From Antedon bifida (Eukaryota; Echinodermata; Crinoidea; Comatulida; Antedonidae): 64,000 bases of DNA. The notes under the pieces are model-generated. The model had not been told where the DNA came from and searched no databases. It saw only the letters and a list, made by a program, of their open reading frames with translations. Positions 62,477 through 64,000 of the stretch are shown here, one piece after another. The translations under genes were made by a program, and so were the position numbers. Position 1 is the first letter of the stretch; every line of letters starts with the position of its first letter. Location of the stretch: NCBI GenBank assembly GCA_963402885.1, contig OY727094.1:1924501-1988500 (forward strand), given 5' to 3'.

Positions 62477-62606
62477 AGCTCTGTCTACACTATCAAACTA
62501 GTTTGACAAAAAAAGTGTGATGTGATGTCATATATGACATCGTCATGTCCATATTGGGCACATCACATTTTTTCGTCACATAAACATTGATAGTGTAGAC
62601 AGAGCT
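62477..62606. mobile_element. family A MITE
   Basis: TTA on both sides; ends AGCTCTGTCTACACTATC and GATAGTGTAGACAGAGCT. A GATGTGATGTCATATATGAC segment marks loss of the usual core. Confidence 0.93.
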
Positions 62607-62797
62607 TTACGGTCTACAGTAATACAACCTTCTCCAAACACTGGCAAACAAGGAGTTTGTAAACAGAAGAATTCCGAGTACAACATTTGCCTTCATTAAT
62701 ACCCATCATAAAAAAACTTTGAAAATTTGAATATTGTATTCCCTTTGTTGATTACTATAAAACCTATCTTTCTATTTTATGAATATAAATATTATGG

Positions 62798-63039
62798 TCA
62801 CGTATTAAAGATGACATCTTCCTCACTACTTGACCCACTAAAATTATCGTGATATCCGTTACTTAGTAACGTTTGTTTTGAATTAAAAGCTTTCATAGCC
62901 ATGCGGTCAGCGAACTCTTCTTGGTACATCCGGTCACTGTCCAGTCGGTAAAATCCTTTCCTTCGTTGACCGTACTTGTGGTCACTACAAACACGTATTA
63001 GGCAGAGGATGAATAACATGATAACAGCAAGACCGACAC
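62798..63039 (-). CDS. last exon of a single-pass membrane protein (partial gene)
   Basis: On the minus strand an acceptor (TTATTTCAG before 63039) opens an 80-codon exon ending in TGA at 62798. It begins in the middle of a codon (phase 1), so coding sequence continues upstream, beyond the right edge of the window. Residues: a hydrophobic span VGLAVIMLFILCLIRVC, then a basic stop-transfer HKYGQRRKGFYR, then a polar acidic tail finishing FSGSSSEEDVIFNT. That is the pattern of a type I membrane protein with a short cytosolic tail; SSSEED looks like a casein kinase 2 target and tyrosines at GFYR and GYHD could be sorting or phosphorylation sites. I do not recognise the family. The preceding intron is filled with family D and E elements. 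Confidence 0.7.
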
Positions 63040-63115
63040 CTGAAATAAAATAAATATAATTACAATAATAAATATTATTCATGTATTCAAACAGAAAAGG
63101 TTGCATAACAATTAA

Positions 63116-63276
63116 AGATGTATTGTCTCCCAAAAACATGAAATGAAGACTAATAAAAATCAGACCATTTTGTAGTTTTAACAAAGTTAATCACTTTCGT
63201 AGGAAAAAACCCCCCAAAAAATGTTTTCACTTATAAAATGACAAAATAAATGGATAAATTCAACCAAAAACCCATT
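63116..63276. mobile_element. truncated family D element
   Basis: TAA-AGATGTATTGTCTCCC start, then ATCAGACCATTTTGTAGTTT and CAACCAAAAACCCATT. It stops where the family E element begins, and its right half is not found on the other side. Confidence 0.78.
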
Positions 63277-63277
63277 A

Positions 63278-63640
63278 AGCCTTGTTCACACTGGACTTTA
63301 AAAATGGTAAATTTAACAATGTTAGCTTTACCCAATGTCATCGGAAGATTTGACCATCGTTCGCACTTATATATTTTCATGCAGTTTTACTGTGATGTTA
63401 AAAGCAATGATTGACTTGCATGTGTTAACATGAGTCGCATGTTCAGATTGGCCTTTTTAGCTGTGTGGTTAGTTTTACCGAGACCATGGTAAGTTTTACT
63501 TGGCAGGCAGTGGTTGGTAAAAGTAACTAATGGACTTGGTTAATTTAACACTGTGGGAACTGTAGCCAGTGTACGGATTAGACGTTTCTTGGTCATTTTA
63601 GTCGACGACTTTGTTAATTTGACCAAATTAAGTCAAGGCT
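63278..63640. mobile_element. family E MITE-like element
   Basis: A 363-bp element with TTA on both sides. Left end AGCCTTGTTCACACTGGAC, right end AATTAAGTCAAGGCT; only the outer 9-10 bases are strictly inverted. The interior has GGTAAATTTAAC / GTTAATTTGACC words in opposite orientation. Only one copy in the window, so the call depends on the ends. Confidence 0.55.
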
Positions 63641-63704
63641 TTACAATTAATACATATTACAAATAAATAACTCTAAAATAAATAACGGCTTTCGAATACT
63701 TTAA

Positions 63705-64000
63705 AGATGTATTGTCTCCCAAAATCATGAAAAATAAAGATTTTTAAAATCGGACTTTGAATAGGCCATTTTGCAGTTTTAATGAAGTTGTTCACTTCCA
63801 TAAGAAAAAAAACGGGGGAAAAAAAGTATTTTACCTATAAAAAGACAAAATAAACAGTTAAATTACCCAAAAACTCATTGTCTTCCAGACAATTTGACCA
63901 TTTTTTGCTTTAAATTACATTTTTCTCAGGTAAATAAATTGTTTTCAGACCCAATTTTTTGTGAGAGTGAATAACTATTATGTGACATTAAAATAACATA
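63705..64000. mobile_element. family D element, cut by window edge
   Basis: TAA-AGATGTATTGTCTCCC start; AATCGGACTTTGAATAGG and AGACAATTTGACCATTTT follow the same order as in the 50856 copy. It runs off the right edge. Confidence 0.8.

Larger units (their letters stand above)
59926..62797. other. intergenic region between convergent genes
   Basis: No coding similarity on either strand. It must hold the 3' ends of FBXO21 and of the membrane-protein gene; AATAAA words occur near 60549 and 60563. Two family A MITEs and a 43-bp duplication are listed separately. The remainder is AT-rich. Confidence 0.5.

Overview
This is eukaryotic, AT-rich, intron-rich nuclear DNA. All genes are split by GT-AG introns (one GC-AG) and read as animal proteins. 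The mix of a ciliary coiled-coil gene, a SEC14L-type lipid transfer gene, HIP1 and FBXO21, the load of small DNA transposons and the frequent word TAGGCCTAC suggest a marine invertebrate deuterostome, perhaps an echinoderm. That placement is inference; the sequence shows only that it is metazoan.

Layout. 1-6.9 kb: no recognisable gene, only miniature inverted-repeat elements (MITEs), a 225-bp duplication and a 23-bp satellite. 6.9-14.7 kb, minus strand: complete CCDC42/CFAP73-type gene, 8 coding exons, 311 aa. 15.4-22.8 kb, plus strand, divergent from it: complete SEC14-like (CRAL-TRIO plus GOLD) gene, 11 coding exons, 399 aa, with a 1-kb minisatellite in one intron. 22.8-27.4 kb: AT-rich intergenic DNA with MITEs. 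27.4-50.1 kb, minus strand: HIP1/HIP1R orthologue, 25 coding exons, about 948 aa, with an apparent single-base homopolymer frameshift in exon 6 and a possible unrecognised 54-codon cassette exon in its 8-kb first intron. 50.6 kb: tRNA-Phe(GAA). 51.2-55.4 kb: a repeat-built island bounded by inverted arrays, holding a dead LINE fragment and two tRNA-derived SINEs. 55.5-59.9 kb, plus strand: complete FBXO21 orthologue, 12 coding exons, 599 aa. 62.8-63.0 kb, minus strand: last coding exon of an unidentified single-pass membrane protein that continues beyond the right edge.

The genes are neighbours rather than a pathway: cilium structure, lipid transfer, clathrin/actin coupling in endocytosis, and SCF ubiquitin ligase substrate choice. 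The dominant non-genic theme is a set of at least five unrelated-looking palindromic MITE families (called A to E here) that share a 3-bp TTA/TAA target duplication and termini beginning AG. This is the signature of PIF/Harbinger-type mobilisation, and several copies lie against splice donors.

All exon models were built by hand from splice signals, reading phase and remembered family conservation. Total coding lengths of the CCDC42, SEC14L and FBXO21 models are exact multiples of three; HIP1 is one base over, which is the frameshift evidence.
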